Positions 35,144 to 47,205 of a stretch of DNA of 64,000 nt are shown here, one piece after another. Every line of letters starts with the position of its first letter. The first letter of the stretch is position 1. Source of the stretch: Cryptomeria japonica (lineage: Eukaryota > Streptophyta > Pinopsida > Cupressales > Cupressaceae); NCBI RefSeq assembly GCF_030272615.1, contig NC_081413.1:99790239-99854238 (forward strand), written 5' to 3'. The notes under the pieces are model-generated. The model was not told the origin of the DNA. It saw nothing but the letters and a program-made list of their open reading frames with translations, and ran no database searches. The position numbers and the translations under genes were made by a program.

Positions 35144-36610
35144 GTCCGTGCTTCCATATGATCCATACACAGTACTATGCCCTAGCTTCACTCCCTCATT
35201 TAGATCATCAAGAGAAACATCACCTTCCAAGGCTCAAGCTATCTGGAGAACATGGCTACTTTCAGTCCAGGCACTCAAAACAATAGCATTGAAATACAAG
35301 CATGTTGTACACACTATAATTCAAAGCTTGACAAATATATCTCACTAGAAGTAGACAACATACTTGTGCCATACGAGGGTGTCTTCTTGCAAAATATTGA
35401 ACAGAAGAGGCTGCACATGCAATCAGTTGCATCATCTTATTTGAATTTTAGTTTTGCAATTGGCGATCAACAAGTTCATCAACATTGCCATCTTCAAGTG
35501 CTCGAGTAAGGGTGGGTTGAGCTTGCACAATGATAAATCCTCGTATCAGTTTTAAACCATGGATATTTGATAAATTGGCATAAGATTTTTGTCAGTAATA
35601 GTATCACATTATACATTATAATCACAGCTATGGTACTAACCCAATCCATTAGACTTCCTTTAGTAAATGATGCAGGTGAATCTACTGCCCTAAGACCAGT
35701 AATCAACTCAAGGAGCATGCTACCAAAAGAAAAAAAATCTTATTTGTTTGTCAATTTACGACTTGAAGCATATTCAAGAGCCAAATACCTGCCCATACAA
35801 ATGATAAGTCTCCTTAAATTAGAAAGAAAAAAGGTAGCAAATAGATTCAGATGAAATGAAGGGTAGGAGAGAAAGTGGGAAGCACAATTGACTATGCAAT
35901 TTGTACCCAAAAGTTCCAATAAGCGTTGTAGAGGCATTAGTAAAGTCATCAGAAGCAAGCTTTGCAAGTCCAAAATTTGCAATCTGAAGCCAAAAACCAT
36001 CAAGATCAGTTGGATTGCATATTTAAGGTTATAAAATAGAGTTTGTTGCTCAGTAGCCTACCTTAGGTTCAAGGTTCAAATCTAGAAGAATATTGGATGA
36101 TTTGATGCCACGATGAATAATCTTGGGATAACCAGGAAACCAGCATAAATTTAGAACCTTATGCCATATAGTAAGTCTACAAGAAGATAGACAATAAGAA
36201 CAACATAACTAACAATCTTCATGTAGATAAGAAAGTCCATGGGCTGCTCCTATTGCAATCTTCATCTTATGTTGCCAATCCATCATTGTTAGTTGTTTTT
36301 TCCTTGTGATTGGTAAGAAGAAAGGGGATTGTGGAGATGTGAGTAAAGCCATCTGAAGCAAGCTTTGCCAGTCCAAAATCTGCAACCTGAAGCCAAAAAC
36401 TATCAAGACCGATTGGACTGCATATTTAAGGTTATAAAATAGAGTTTGTTGCTCAGTAGCCTACCTTAGCTTCAAAGTTCAAATCTAGAAGAGTATTGGA
36501 TGATTTGATCCCACGATGAATAATCTTGGGATAGCCTGGAAACCAACACAAATTTAGAACCTTATGCCATATAGTAAGTCTACAAGAAGATAAGACAATA
36601 AGAACAACAT
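35131..36610 (-). pseudogene. PERK-type receptor-like kinase pseudogene (kinase domain exons)
   Basis: Minus-strand exon pieces follow the order of a proline-rich extensin-like receptor kinase. Catalytic loop KIIHRGIKSSN (about 36060-36170) and activation segment IANFGLAKLASDDFTNAST plus GTFGY (35890-35995) come first. ALEYASSRKLT, ELITGLRAVDS (35620-35718), TLTRALEDGN with VDRQLQ, ACAASSVQYFARRHPRMAQ (35350-35520) and ALEGDVSLDDLNEGVK ending GSYGSTDYDSS (35131-35245) follow. The last intron still has good splice sites. It is dead: the HRD Asp is Gly, DFG is NFG, and a TGA sits before ALEGD, where the family has Arg. Upstream at 36239-36560 the catalytic-loop and activation exons occur a second time (HRGIKSSNTLLD, ADFGLAKLASDGFT), with MDWQHKMKIAIGAAHGLSYLHEDC-type sequence between the two sets. 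No ATP-binding exons were found. Confidence 0.85.
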
Positions 36611-36619
36611 AACTAAAAG

Positions 36620-38241
36620 TCAATATTAACAAGGATGGTCAAGGTCAGCAAATCAAGATAGTTTTGATGAGAGTTTTGTAATGGACTGGTGATATGGTGA
36701 CAGCCCTAGTAAAGCCAAATAAATGGAGTCTTAAAGATGACAATGACAAACATAAAATCTCTTCTATATGTTAGTAATAAATTATAGAAGGATATTATGA
36801 AATCCTTTAAGACAATTAAGATGGCAGTGAAGTACAGGGCATTAAGGAAAACTTAAGGAATTCATCACATGCACAGACATTAACATGGGGGTTGATAAGT
36901 AAAGAGAACACTACATGACAGAGGTTACTACCGATGACAAATAAATGGTAGTTTTTGAAGGAATTTAAAAGGCAAGCACTAGCTCAATATTTTGAGCACA
37001 CAAGCTTGATATTATGGCTTTCCTCTGCTATCTCAAACCGTGTCTAGTCAAAATTAGGCAGATCTGGTATATTCTTATGTCTATAGCATTGGATATGGTT
37101 GCTGCTTTGACCACTCATCTGGCGTAACAGTAAAATACCCTCTTTGGATGAAAGCCTCTACAAAATAAAATAGATTTAAAGGTTTTTTTTTCCAATTAGA
37201 TGCTGTTTGTGAGGAACTAGAGTTTACCGAGAATTAAAAAATCTGGTCTATTCAAAATTTACTGTGAACACATGGAATGTTGCAATTGAAATTTGAGGAG
37301 GTTCAGTTGGACAATGGGACTATTCCCCATGTGAACTATTCTCTTCGTATACCTTAAAATGTCTAGAAAAACAAGATACTAAAATAAATGTAGAATACCC
37401 AAAACAGAGTGATAGTCATGTTTAGCAAGATGCCATTGCTAACAAAGAAGTTGAAGTCTGTAAAGTTAGTGTATGGAGAGAATTTTAGAGCAGAGAAGGC
37501 AAAAGGCCATCAGTTACAATTTTTAGCAAATGTGGTTCTAGTTAACAACCGAAGCCATGCTAATTGCTAGGACATTAAGGACATGGATTATATCTTTCCT
37601 GGGGCCTAATGCTGTTGCAAAGCACATTGTAGAGTTAGCAAAAGCCTCAAGCATACATACTGGTAGTTTAAAGAACCATGACAATGCAAAAATATTTAGA
37701 TAATTTTTAATGGCAATGCAACAAGATTTAAATTGTATCAGATAAACAATTTAATCATAAACTGAGAATAGAGCATGACTTAGATAAGTGTAAAATTGAT
37801 AGAATTATTGCCAGCTGTAAAGAAGAAAAGGGAAAAGGTGGGAAATTTAGATAACATGGAAAAGATTACGTACAATAAATTGTTAAGTCTTGTGGTGTAG
37901 GCGTACAATGCACTGTTGATTATTGTAGTGTGAATGAGTTCTAGGTAAATAACTGCAGCATAGTAGCCTGATTTGTATGTGTTTGAAGACTTGTACATGA
38001 GATCTGCAATCATTGAAAGAGTAAATTTTTTAGCAATATCAATTATTTAATGGAATCGAGTCATGGTGCACTAGCAATGGGAATACTTTTGTAGCATCTC
38101 AAGATTATTATGCAAAACAACAATCAGGTTAGACAATAACAATAACTAGTAAAATAAATTTATTCTAAATCTTGTATTTTTATTCATTTTTAAATGGATA
38201 AATAAATGTCATATGAACTTAATTCTATGCCAAAAACTAGA
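36620..38241. other. Anonymous AT-rich sequence
   Basis: Lies between the PERK pseudogene and the 3' end of Helentron A. It may hold introns or lost upstream exons of the kinase gene, but I find no kinase motif here and no element boundary. Confidence 0.35.
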
Positions 38242-38457
38242 CCAGAATCAATTGCAACTATATATATTTTTTCAAAACTAAGTGTAGATTAAATCAATTA
38301 AGTTTATGAAAAAAAATTGCCCAGTAAATGGAGGTACCTACATTGCAAACCAGAATCAACTGCAACTATATATATTTTTTCAAAACTAAGTGTAGATTGA
38401 ATCAACTTTATGCAAATGCATTGCATAGTAAATGGAGCTACCTAAATTGCAATTGTG
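38242..38457. repeat. Two 108-bp direct repeats at the 3' side of Helentron A
   Basis: Units 38242-38349 and 38350-38457 both begin CCAGAATCAA and contain CAACTATATATA and AACTAAGTGTAGATT. They lie immediately past the stop of the endonuclease (38462). Tandem repeats near an end are common in Helentron-like elements, so this may mark the 3' terminal region. No defining 3' hairpin was identified. Confidence 0.75.
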
Positions 38458-38461
38458 GTGA

Positions 38462-39585
38462 CTATAACTGGAGTTGTAGTGATATTGCAAAGTGGTTTGT
38501 CCAGTATGTATCTAGTACAGTGAGGTTTACAAGAGCAATATTGATATTACGTATCCAAAAATGATCCAACAAACTTCCTGCATGTGTTGTTGGCTTGTCA
38601 ATAACCAATGGAAGTCTGTGATGTTGCATAAATTCAAGGAGCGTTGTTTGTGTCTTTGTGGAATGTAGCATGTTAATGTTGAAGTCTCCAGCAATAATTA
38701 GTTTGGAATTGGGTGGCAGTGTGTTTGATGATGATCTGTACTAGGTTGAATAGATCAGCAATGGGTGTAGTTGGTGTTAAATACAGATTTGTGATGAGTA
38801 CAGGAATACCAAGGTGCAAAAGGTCAACTGTTATTGATTCTAGATGCTTTGTTGCAAAAGTTTCAGTTTTTTGCAATGTGGTTGTTTTCGTGCAACATGT
38901 TAGTAGGCCATGGATAGCTAGTGAAGGATAGCATCTGAATTTTGCATTGAGCAGTTTAAGATGTTCAAGAGTCCTATCTTTTGTTTCTTGGAAGCAAAGC
39001 ACAGTTGCTGCAAGCAGATCATAGTCATGGGCTATTTCTTGTGCATGCAATTCAAAGCTACGTGTATTCAAAGAGCATATAATGAATTGGTTTGATGGTA
39101 CTGAAGAAAGGCTGTATTGGAGTTTCCATTGTGCTGAAGTTCGAAGACGTTGCATTTCGTTGTCCACTTTTTGACATACTTTGAAATTTGAGTGTTGCAA
39201 TTGGTGCATTAGGTACAATGTTTCGATGTTTCTTACACGTGACAAAGCAGTGTAGACAAGACCATGTTGATAGACTTTAGAAGGGTCAAAAGCAAGTGCG
39301 TCCATTGTCAAGCCCCATTCTCTGTGGATTGTTCGTGCACATGCTAATTGGAAAGGGAATTGTGTTTGAGTGACTATTTTTGTACCTGTTTTGACTCTTC
39401 TAGCAATTCTCATTATTGGTGTCCAGGAAGGCAAAATACAATTTTTGTATAGACTTTGCATTCTTTGGCGATGCAATTTCCCAATTGGAAGCTCATTGAA
39501 TTGAATCCAAACAATATTTTGTTGCTCAGTTGTGTGCAATTGGAAAATGCCATCAGCACCATTGACTAGTCCATCTTGTGTATAG
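38462..39585 (-). pseudogene. Helentron A: C-terminal half of PIF1 helicase fused to AP endonuclease
   Basis: The frame opens inside the helicase (39585), passes helicase motifs TIHREWGLTMDALAFD and VYTALSRVRN, then enters a C-terminal domain of the AP-endonuclease (exonuclease-endonuclease-phosphatase) fold. Visible parts are CSLNTRSF, VLCFQETK (catalytic Glu), YPSLAIHGLL, NLYLTPTT, GDFNIN (38687-38705, in another frame), TTHAGSLLDHFWIRN and YWTNHF, where Asn replaces the usual Asp of SDH. One frameshift lies just before GDFN. A helicase joined to a C-terminal endonuclease is the known mark of Helentrons; canonical plant Helitrons lack it. The helicase N-terminal half is missing here; copy C retains it. 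Confidence 0.85.
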
Positions 39586-42500
39586 AGGTTTGGATGCCAA
39601 TGGTAAGTGTGTATAGCATAATAGTGTCATCTACAACATCCAATTTGATAGAAGTAAAATGTAGACAAATATTAAAACAAAATTTTCTAATTTTCATTAT
39701 TGACCAAGCTACAACAAGTAAATCATAAGGCATGCATCAAGCTGTAAACGTTGAGTCTAGCTCTTGAAGACAACCCAAATTATGAGATAGTGTTACTCAC
39801 AAATATTTCTAACACACAATGAGCATTTATTCCTATCTCCCCAATTGATTTTTTTTTTGGGTTTGGGCTTCATTGAGTCTGCATCAATCTTGTTTGGAGC
39901 ATCTATTTATTAATACTTCATTTACAACATCCTCAATGAGGTCAACTTCCTTTGCCATATCCTAGACAAACACACTGTCATTGTTCTGCTACCCAATGCT
40001 AACTACTAGTTTAATATCGTAAGTCCTTGTCCGCAGTCTTAATATGAATAGAACCCAAAGAGCTTCTAGATAAGTTGATAATTGTGCGAAAGAAGGTTGA
40101 ATGACATTTGCATGTGAATCTTTAAAGATAAGCGACATGAATACTTGTTTTTCAGGTGAATTTTCCATCAACAAAGAAGACCTTTCTGACACCCTTCTTC
40201 AAGCCTTCCTCTGCACTCCCTAGCTTCCAACCTCTGCGGATGGTCAAGTAGGTCCCAAGGAACCTTCTTCATCACCTCTCATGAAGAATTGATTGTTATT
40301 TTCAGCAACAGTTACACTTTCTTTGCGATCCTTTACATTGAGTAATGCATCAACATCTTCCTTCCCGAGTCATCCTTCTTAACAAACCTCTATGGTCAAA
40401 TGCACTCTAAATCAATTAGAGGTTTTTCATCTTCAAAGGGCGCTATCATTTTGAATCCTCAAAAGCAAAGTTTCTCATGATATGATTACAAAACAGGGTT
40501 ACTGGTTACTTGTTTGTAAAGCTTAGGAATTCATAAGGGACCTGTACAAAACTTTCTATTTTTAAAGGCCAACCTAGTCAAGTGTGCATTGAAAGTAAAC
40601 AACTGGCATAGAATTTTAGTGCAAAAATCCAGTTATCTGTGTCTATTGGCAAAGCATATGGGTCAACTACCAATTCAAACAGTAATGTAGTGAGACCTAT
40701 CTATATACCACTATGTAATGTTTTGGCCTTAAAGGAGGATATATTTGATTTATTGCTTACTTATTAAAAATTAAGATATATACCCTTTGCACATACCTTT
40801 CATGCTGATCAACAAACATCATATAATCCTCGCTACTAGAATATGTATACTGTTTTGATCCTTATATTGGATTCACAGTCTAACAAATCTATTCAAATTT
40901 GAAAAATGACATAAGTATCTGAGCACCTAATAATACCTGAACTTCAGCACCTGTTCTGTAAGTCCTCATTTGCAAATGTAGGATTTTAGCAAATAACAGA
41001 TGCCCAATTGTGCATGCTTGAGCACTAGATGCATCAAAGATTCACAATCAAAATAGGGATCATAAATTGATTTACATGAGCTCCATTTGTTAACACGACT
41101 TGTGAGATTATATTTATAATATCCAATATATTCTACTATTATATGTGGCAGGACATCTTCATCTGAAGATTTATTATTCCAACTATATAATTTCTTCTTA
41201 TGATATTTCTGCCTATTGTGGTTTTGATATGGGTGAGTTGTACACCAATCGATAGATCATTCCAGGATAAATACAATATAGTCCCTAGTTTTTTCAACAT
41301 CAACATAGCTTCATTGCCCATAGTCCTAGTAGTAGCTCTATTGCTATTAGGATTACAATAATAGATGAAGCTCTATTGCTATTAGGATTACAATAATAGA
41401 TGAACCATTCTGCAATACCTGGAATTTTCTATAGCTTAGAGACCACCATTGGAACAATAAAACTATACCATGACTATTTGGAGTTCGCATTACTTTTCAT
41501 GTAAAACTTGTCATGCAGATCTTTTGTAAGTGTTCCTGCCTCACAATCTCCAATTCTTTGCTAATCATCATTCATTACATCCTTGAGCCTCTTTGTGATG
41601 CCCACCTGCTGCATTTATAGTTACTTTGTCTGATTTTAGTCAACCTGCCTATGACTGTAGGATCTTCCGTGTCTTGAAATGTTAATTTCATTTTAATTGA
41701 GTTTGAGGAACTCTTCTTGTTATTTATTCCCATAAAACCTTGAGAGGAATTTGCACTAACATGTTTTATAGCCCTCCATACTTTTGTAATTCTGTCTACT
41801 CTGGACTTTGTTAGCTTGATATTTTTCAAGGGTAAGTCTGTTTTCCCCCTCTTAGTCTTGATTATGAAATATCAACTTTTCCATTTGAGCTCATTGGGTT
41901 GATTTATTGTATCCCCTAAAAACATTGGAGCCACCCCTTCAATTTTACCATACATGGACAACGCGCAATGATGCAGGCTTGAATAAAGAATCCAATGAAG
42001 GGTTGTTGATTCAAGCATGTCAATTAAAGATCAAAAGGGACTACAAGAACATAGTAACATAAATCAAATAAAGATTATGCACCTTGTTTAATCACATGTT
42101 ATGCATGTCAAGACTGCCATCGAATTTGACATTTGGTGAATGAACACATACTGACTTTGTATGTAGAAGCTGATTGAAACTTATGCTTAGCCAAGATATC
42201 GATCTGATTCCAATATATTTCGTTTATTACTTATTAATTTTTTTTGTTTTGTTGGTATTATGATTTGTAATCCATTTGTTGCTACAAACCTTTTAAATGT
42301 TGAACCTAGAACTTCTACATCATTTGGGAATATTGATTTATTGGCAATCAAAAATTATGTCATGTCCTCTACATGCGAATACCATAGAGTCACTTAAATC
42401 TAATAATAAAATGTTTTTAAACACAAGTTTATAATAATATTATTTAAATAATGATAAAACATAATATATTTTGAAGCCAACTTAATTTAATAAATTATAA

Positions 42501-43372
42501 TGGTAGTTCATTTTGACACCAACTCAAAGTTGATTTTCTGGGCACCAACTTCCTTTCAAATGTGAAGGTCGATTTAGTCTTGTATGGATTGTCTCAGGAT
42601 ACCCTATACCAAAAAAAACTGTGCTACTCTTACAGTAGCCTAAATTAGAGATGATTTTTTTTTCAAATTGCATAAACTACACAAAGCTAGCAACTAAAGA
42701 ATTCATCCTGAACAACACAAACTCCGATTATTCCCAATTGTTTACTAAATGCAAGGATGATGCTAAATATAATAACAATCAACAGAAAGAATTTGTGTCT
42801 TTTTAATATGCGTGGAAACCAAATCATGAAGATCACTAAGCATTCAAATTACAAAAGAAATCAGAAATTAACAATATTTAGCTTAAAACAAAGAATGTTA
42901 AATAAGCCGATGCTATTAATAACAAATAAGATGAGAGTAAAAGTTTCTATTGAAAAAACATAAACCACAACAACAAAGGGGATATAGATCGAGTGACATA
43001 GCACAATCAATGACAAGCCCTAGGGCACTTATAAAAAACATCTTATAGTATCACCCATTCTTAAGCATTCAAGTGTCATACGCAATTTTTTAGAGCATCA
43101 ATTTAAAGCACTCTATGATGGCCAATGGTGGATTATGTACATATAGTTTTATCCTCTGCTTATATAGCTATCTGTCTTTTCATACCAACATCAAAGAGAT
43201 TAAATGTTTTCCATAGAGTACATTTTCTTATATAAATATATTTTTTTTCTTTGGGTAGCATATAATTTTTCAGAATGGAAATCATGGATTCCATTTGAAC
43301 ACACATCTTTATTTCTCTAAACATCTGAAACATTTCTTAGAACTTGTAACTTTTCTTAAAATTGATTAATAT
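39586..43372. other. Unidentified DNA in place of the helicase N-terminal half
   Basis: In an intact Helentron the Rep region (to 43373) would lead directly into the helicase. Here 3.8 kb of AT-rich sequence separates them. It has no long frame and no recognisable gene. Either a non-coding element inserted with loss of helicase sequence, or a captured gene fragment decayed beyond recognition. I cannot identify its ends. Confidence 0.4.
41334..41403. repeat. 35-bp tandem duplication
   Basis: Units 41334-41368 and 41369-41403 are identical (AGCTCTATTGCTATTAGG...). No coding or element context was found. Confidence 0.9.
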
Positions 43373-45422
43373 TTAAATTTTCATATTTGTTGCAAGGCAG
43401 TCTTCAGTATGTATTATAGAGTAATCCATGTACAAACAAGCTTTGTCAAATATCAAATTTGACAGATAAGCATGTATGGATTTTGCCTTCTTCGCATGCT
43501 TTAGATCAGTTATGATATCATATTTCTCTATTTCATTTTTCTCCTTGTCTTGTTCAATTTCGTTTTCAAGGTCTATTGCTGGATAGGTATCATTGTTATG
43601 TTGTGTGGCAACCTGGTCGATGCCACCCCATATATAATCAACTTGTGCAGTAAACATTTTTTCAATATTTGTAATTTGTTCTTTGTTTGCATTGAATGCT
43701 GCAGACCATGTTTTATGACCATGTAACAATGTTTGTTAATTAGTTCTGAAAGGTACATATAACATAAGTTTTTCTCTATAGTAGTTCTCATGATCAATAT
43801 GTGCATTGTATCTTACATAGCGTATGATCTGTGGCTTTCTCCTTTTTTGTATCTTTGTTGAATTGTTGAAAAGCTGTATATTCAGCTAGTGATAGTTTGT
43901 CAAAAACAATTGGTCTTTGTGTGTATTTTTCTATTGTAGATGTGTACATAATATTCTCAGAATCATCTTGTTCTCTTGCCAATAGCTTAGGGCTTTTCAA
44001 TATGAAAACTCTGTTGTCTAGTGGTGTAGTATTTATGAAATCAATTTTCCTCGAACATTTACGCAATGGCAATGAGAGGGCAATGTGAATATCTTGTCGA
44101 CTGGACATTTGTTGATAGTTAAGCAATGCATTACCTAGTTTTCGTATGAACTGTATCTTCTCATCGTAAGCATAAGTGCATTGTTGTCGCAATTAGCGAA
44201 ATGCAAGAGATAATGATCTATCTTGTTTTGTCATATATGAACAACAGTAAGATGCGGCAACATATGCATCTAATATAAATTGTGTGTCTATATTTTCATA
44301 CCATAGAGTTGACACATGCCTTGCAAATGAATTTATCCAAATATCAGTTGGGTGTCTTTCTAGCATCACAATTTTCCGTGACAATGTTGATTGTAACATT
44401 CCGATGTATTTTACTTCGTCTATCTCAAATTCTTCCAAGAAACTGTCAAATGTAGTTTCCTTTGTATAGTGTTTATTTGCTAATTGCTTAAAGAAATTTC
44501 TTGCTCCATCTTTCATTGCAGTATTAGCATTTGGCAAGGGCTCTAATATTGTTGTTCTTCTCATGGGGGGCAAAGGGAAACTAAATCGGCAGCTGGAGGT
44601 TTTGTACTTTTTACAAGTTTTTGTATGATGATGTGTTTGTATTTTGACAAGATTTGTATCAAGCAATGAGGAATCACATGAAATATACTTGCCAACAAAG
44701 TTTTCTATTTTAGTATCATTGCAATTTCCACATATAGGTGCATTTTTTATCCATAGCATAAAATGCACATGTTCATTTCCTCGGTTTTGGAACTCAGTGA
44801 CAAAAAGTAGTCCAATACTTTCCCAAATAGTTGATAGTTTTTTGACATCATTTTCCGAAATGCATTGACCCTATGGTTGAAGTAGCGACTGCAAAGTACT
44901 GGATTTTTCCTGATTTCAAAGTCTAAGTTCTTATCTTCTATAGTTTCATTGTGCTTAGTCTCTTGTGTGATAGATATATGCTGCAATGCTTTGCACAATG
45001 GCTCCCAAAAGTGCTCAGCACTTGTTAATGTTACGAAAAAAGTTGACGGTCCTAATTGTCTTATCATTGCAAATATATTTTTCCTTGTGTTTTCTAAATA
45101 GTCAGGAGATGTCCGGATAGTCCTTAATGATCTAAAGCCCAATGGGGATTGCAATATTTTTTCCAAATTAGCATAACTACGAACGTCCTTTGCAAGCAAC
45201 TTTTTACCTTTCAATTCAACTTTCCTAATGCAAACCCATGCTAGGGAAGATATTTGTTGGATAATAATTTTAATGGCTTTGAAAAAAAATTTGTTGTGTG
45301 TGGCAAAGTCATTGTCTTTATGCATGAGCTCCCATTTTGCTATTTTTTGATAGGATAAATTTTTGGTAATGTCAATTGGTCGAGCAGGTCCATAAAACAG
45401 AGTTCGGAAGTTCAATTCTTCT
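43373..45422 (-). pseudogene. Helentron A: HUH Rep domain and Rep-helicase linker
   Basis: The first part (45415-44747) shows PDYLENTRKNIFAMIRQLG and GPSTFFVTLTSAEHFW, typical of the Helitron-like N domain. The HUH motif H-V-H followed by FMLW lies at about 44762-44770, but a one-base loss near 44805 (compare copy B) puts it in another frame. Next come a KLQTHHH-like segment with Cys residues and CRFSFP, DIWINSFARHVSTLWYENIDTQF, and the two-tyrosine motif YCCSYMTK (about 44205-44235). A linker with LPLRKCSRKIDFINT and SLAEYTAF follows to 43794, ending at 43373. Other damage: TAG at 45432 just upstream where copy B has CAG, TAA at 44193, and frameshifts in the linker. Rep nicks and rejoins DNA in rolling-circle transposition; this copy cannot encode it. 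Confidence 0.85.
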
Positions 45423-46477
45423 GAGTTTGTATCCTAGAAAATACCAAGAGGCTTGAAACCTTCAGATGGTGCAATTTCAATTATAGTTGTGTCTAGGTCT
45501 TTGATTGTATGTGCCTCATTAAACCAATGTATTAGTGATTTAGTTATGGGTTCTTCGTCATGTTCAAACATGTCATCATGCATATCTGTTTCTGTTTTAG
45601 TGTCTATGTGCATGTGTCCTTTTTCGCTTATAAGTAGAGTTTTCCAGTCTTATTTATTGAGATATTCTCTTTTGAATATAGTGGTGTTTTGGATAAAACC
45701 TTTTAAAGCATTCGTTACGTATGCAGGCCTAACATTGCCTTGTGCATATGCATTTTCATATTGCAGCTTTCGTTTCAATTTGACTGCAATTGTTCTACCT
45801 TCATCTATTTGTCTAGGCAATGCGTGTTGAACCTTATCAAAATCCACAAGAACATTGATTATTGTGCCATTCAAGCCATATTGTGCTCTTTTATATCCTA
45901 ATTGTTTGATTTGTGCAAAAGCAATACGCAAAGAAACAAGTCTTTCTTCTAGAGATGTCAAAGAATGGACAACATTTATTCGTGTATTGCGCCTTATGTT
46001 CCACGAGACAGCAAAATGAGGGATTTTGCCATTTGAGGTAGCTTTTATACATTGTTTGCAAATGGGTTCTCCTATTGTAATTATTTTCTTGTTGGTTGCA
46101 GCAGGGAGCAAAGAAAAGGCATTAACAAATGCATTGTCTGCTTTGTATATGTTTTTATGAAAATGCAACATCTCACAAAGAGCACATGATTGAGTAGGTG
46201 TGTCGTTGATGCTTTGCCAGTATATGTTAACAACTTTTTGGATTGCATTATTCTGTGTGCGTGCGTGTCTATGCTTCGTTGCTTGATGGTTAGGTCTTGT
46301 CTTTCGGAGAAGAAAATGTTTACCTAGGGTAGATTTGTCATTTGAAACAATGGGAGGTTTTGGTTTTGTTATGGCTGGAAATGCATCAGCCTGGAAACAT
46401 GTTGTTGCATAATTTGCAGTGTTTGTTGTTTCAGCTACTTGTTTGTTGGCTGTGCCTTTCTTTTGCCACTTTTTCAC
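45423..46477 (-). pseudogene. Helentron A: cysteine-rich DUF6570-like region before Rep
   Basis: Frame 46477-45650 has CALCEMLHFHKN and CKQCIKATSNG (two CxxC pairs), then SLEERLVSLRIAFAQIKQLGYK and a segment ending KVQHALPRQ. This order fits the cysteine-rich domain that precedes Rep in many Helitron-like proteins (DUF6570). It ends in a stop at 45650. The next 230 bp are a poorly coding linker, then a TAG at 45432 precedes the Rep frame. Copy B at 56155-57300 is the close relative. Confidence 0.7.
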
Positions 46478-47205
46478 GTATTACTGCTTTTAGACATCGC
46501 AATGAGAGAGGTATTTCCAAATTTGAGCTATGAAAAGCTGTGATTCTTTCAGCTTGTGTGCTTGTTGCGAAGGAAGTAATTGTATTCTTTGTTCCAACAT
46601 TCTGTGAACAAGTCCAGTAAGATTCATTACAAAATATTGGTTGAAGTGTGCATACATTTGGTGACAATTTTGTATTTCCTTTAAGTGTAGGAAGTGATGC
46701 AAATGCAGATGCACTTGTCATAACTTGTACCAAAATAGGTTGTTTTCTATGCATATCACTCGTTAACTGATGTTTTGCTTGAAGTGGTTCATAATGACAA
46801 TGACTTGATCTATGTTCAAAGCAAATCAAGTTAATGCTTTTTTGGGGTTCAATACAATTGCAATATACCTTGGCTTTGGGCTGTGGAACTGCTTGCCATA
46901 CGTATATAGTTGCATGGAATGTGTGTGAAAGCCATAATAAGCTAAATTCAGAACCTTCAAGACTGCTTTCCATATATGGTACTCCAATCTTAGAAATTAG
47001 TGATTGCAGTTGTAGAAGACGATTATTGTCTACTATAGTAGGTTGGCCAAACATATGGAAACATGCCAAGGCAAATTTGTTTTGTACTTTCAATGCATTT
47101 GTGTGATATCCCTCGCCTATTCTGGTATGAAATTTCAGTCTTTGACCCCTTTGGAATTTCATCAAACACTTTTCTTATAAGTGCTAAGCTTGCTGTTCTT
47201 AATTC
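46431..47205 (-). pseudogene. Helentron A: second OTU-like domain, C-terminal part
   Basis: Frame 47165-46431. SEFSLLWLSHTFHATIYVW followed by INLICFEHRSSHCHYEPLQ matches the second half of an OTU cysteine protease fold, where the final His-Tyr-Glu-Pro carries the catalytic His. Upstream, PELRTASLALIRKVFDEI resembles the helix after the catalytic Cys. The start of this domain lies beyond the LTR-like insertion (48551 onward). OTU proteases are known accessory domains of Helentrons. Assignment is by pattern only. Confidence 0.6.
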
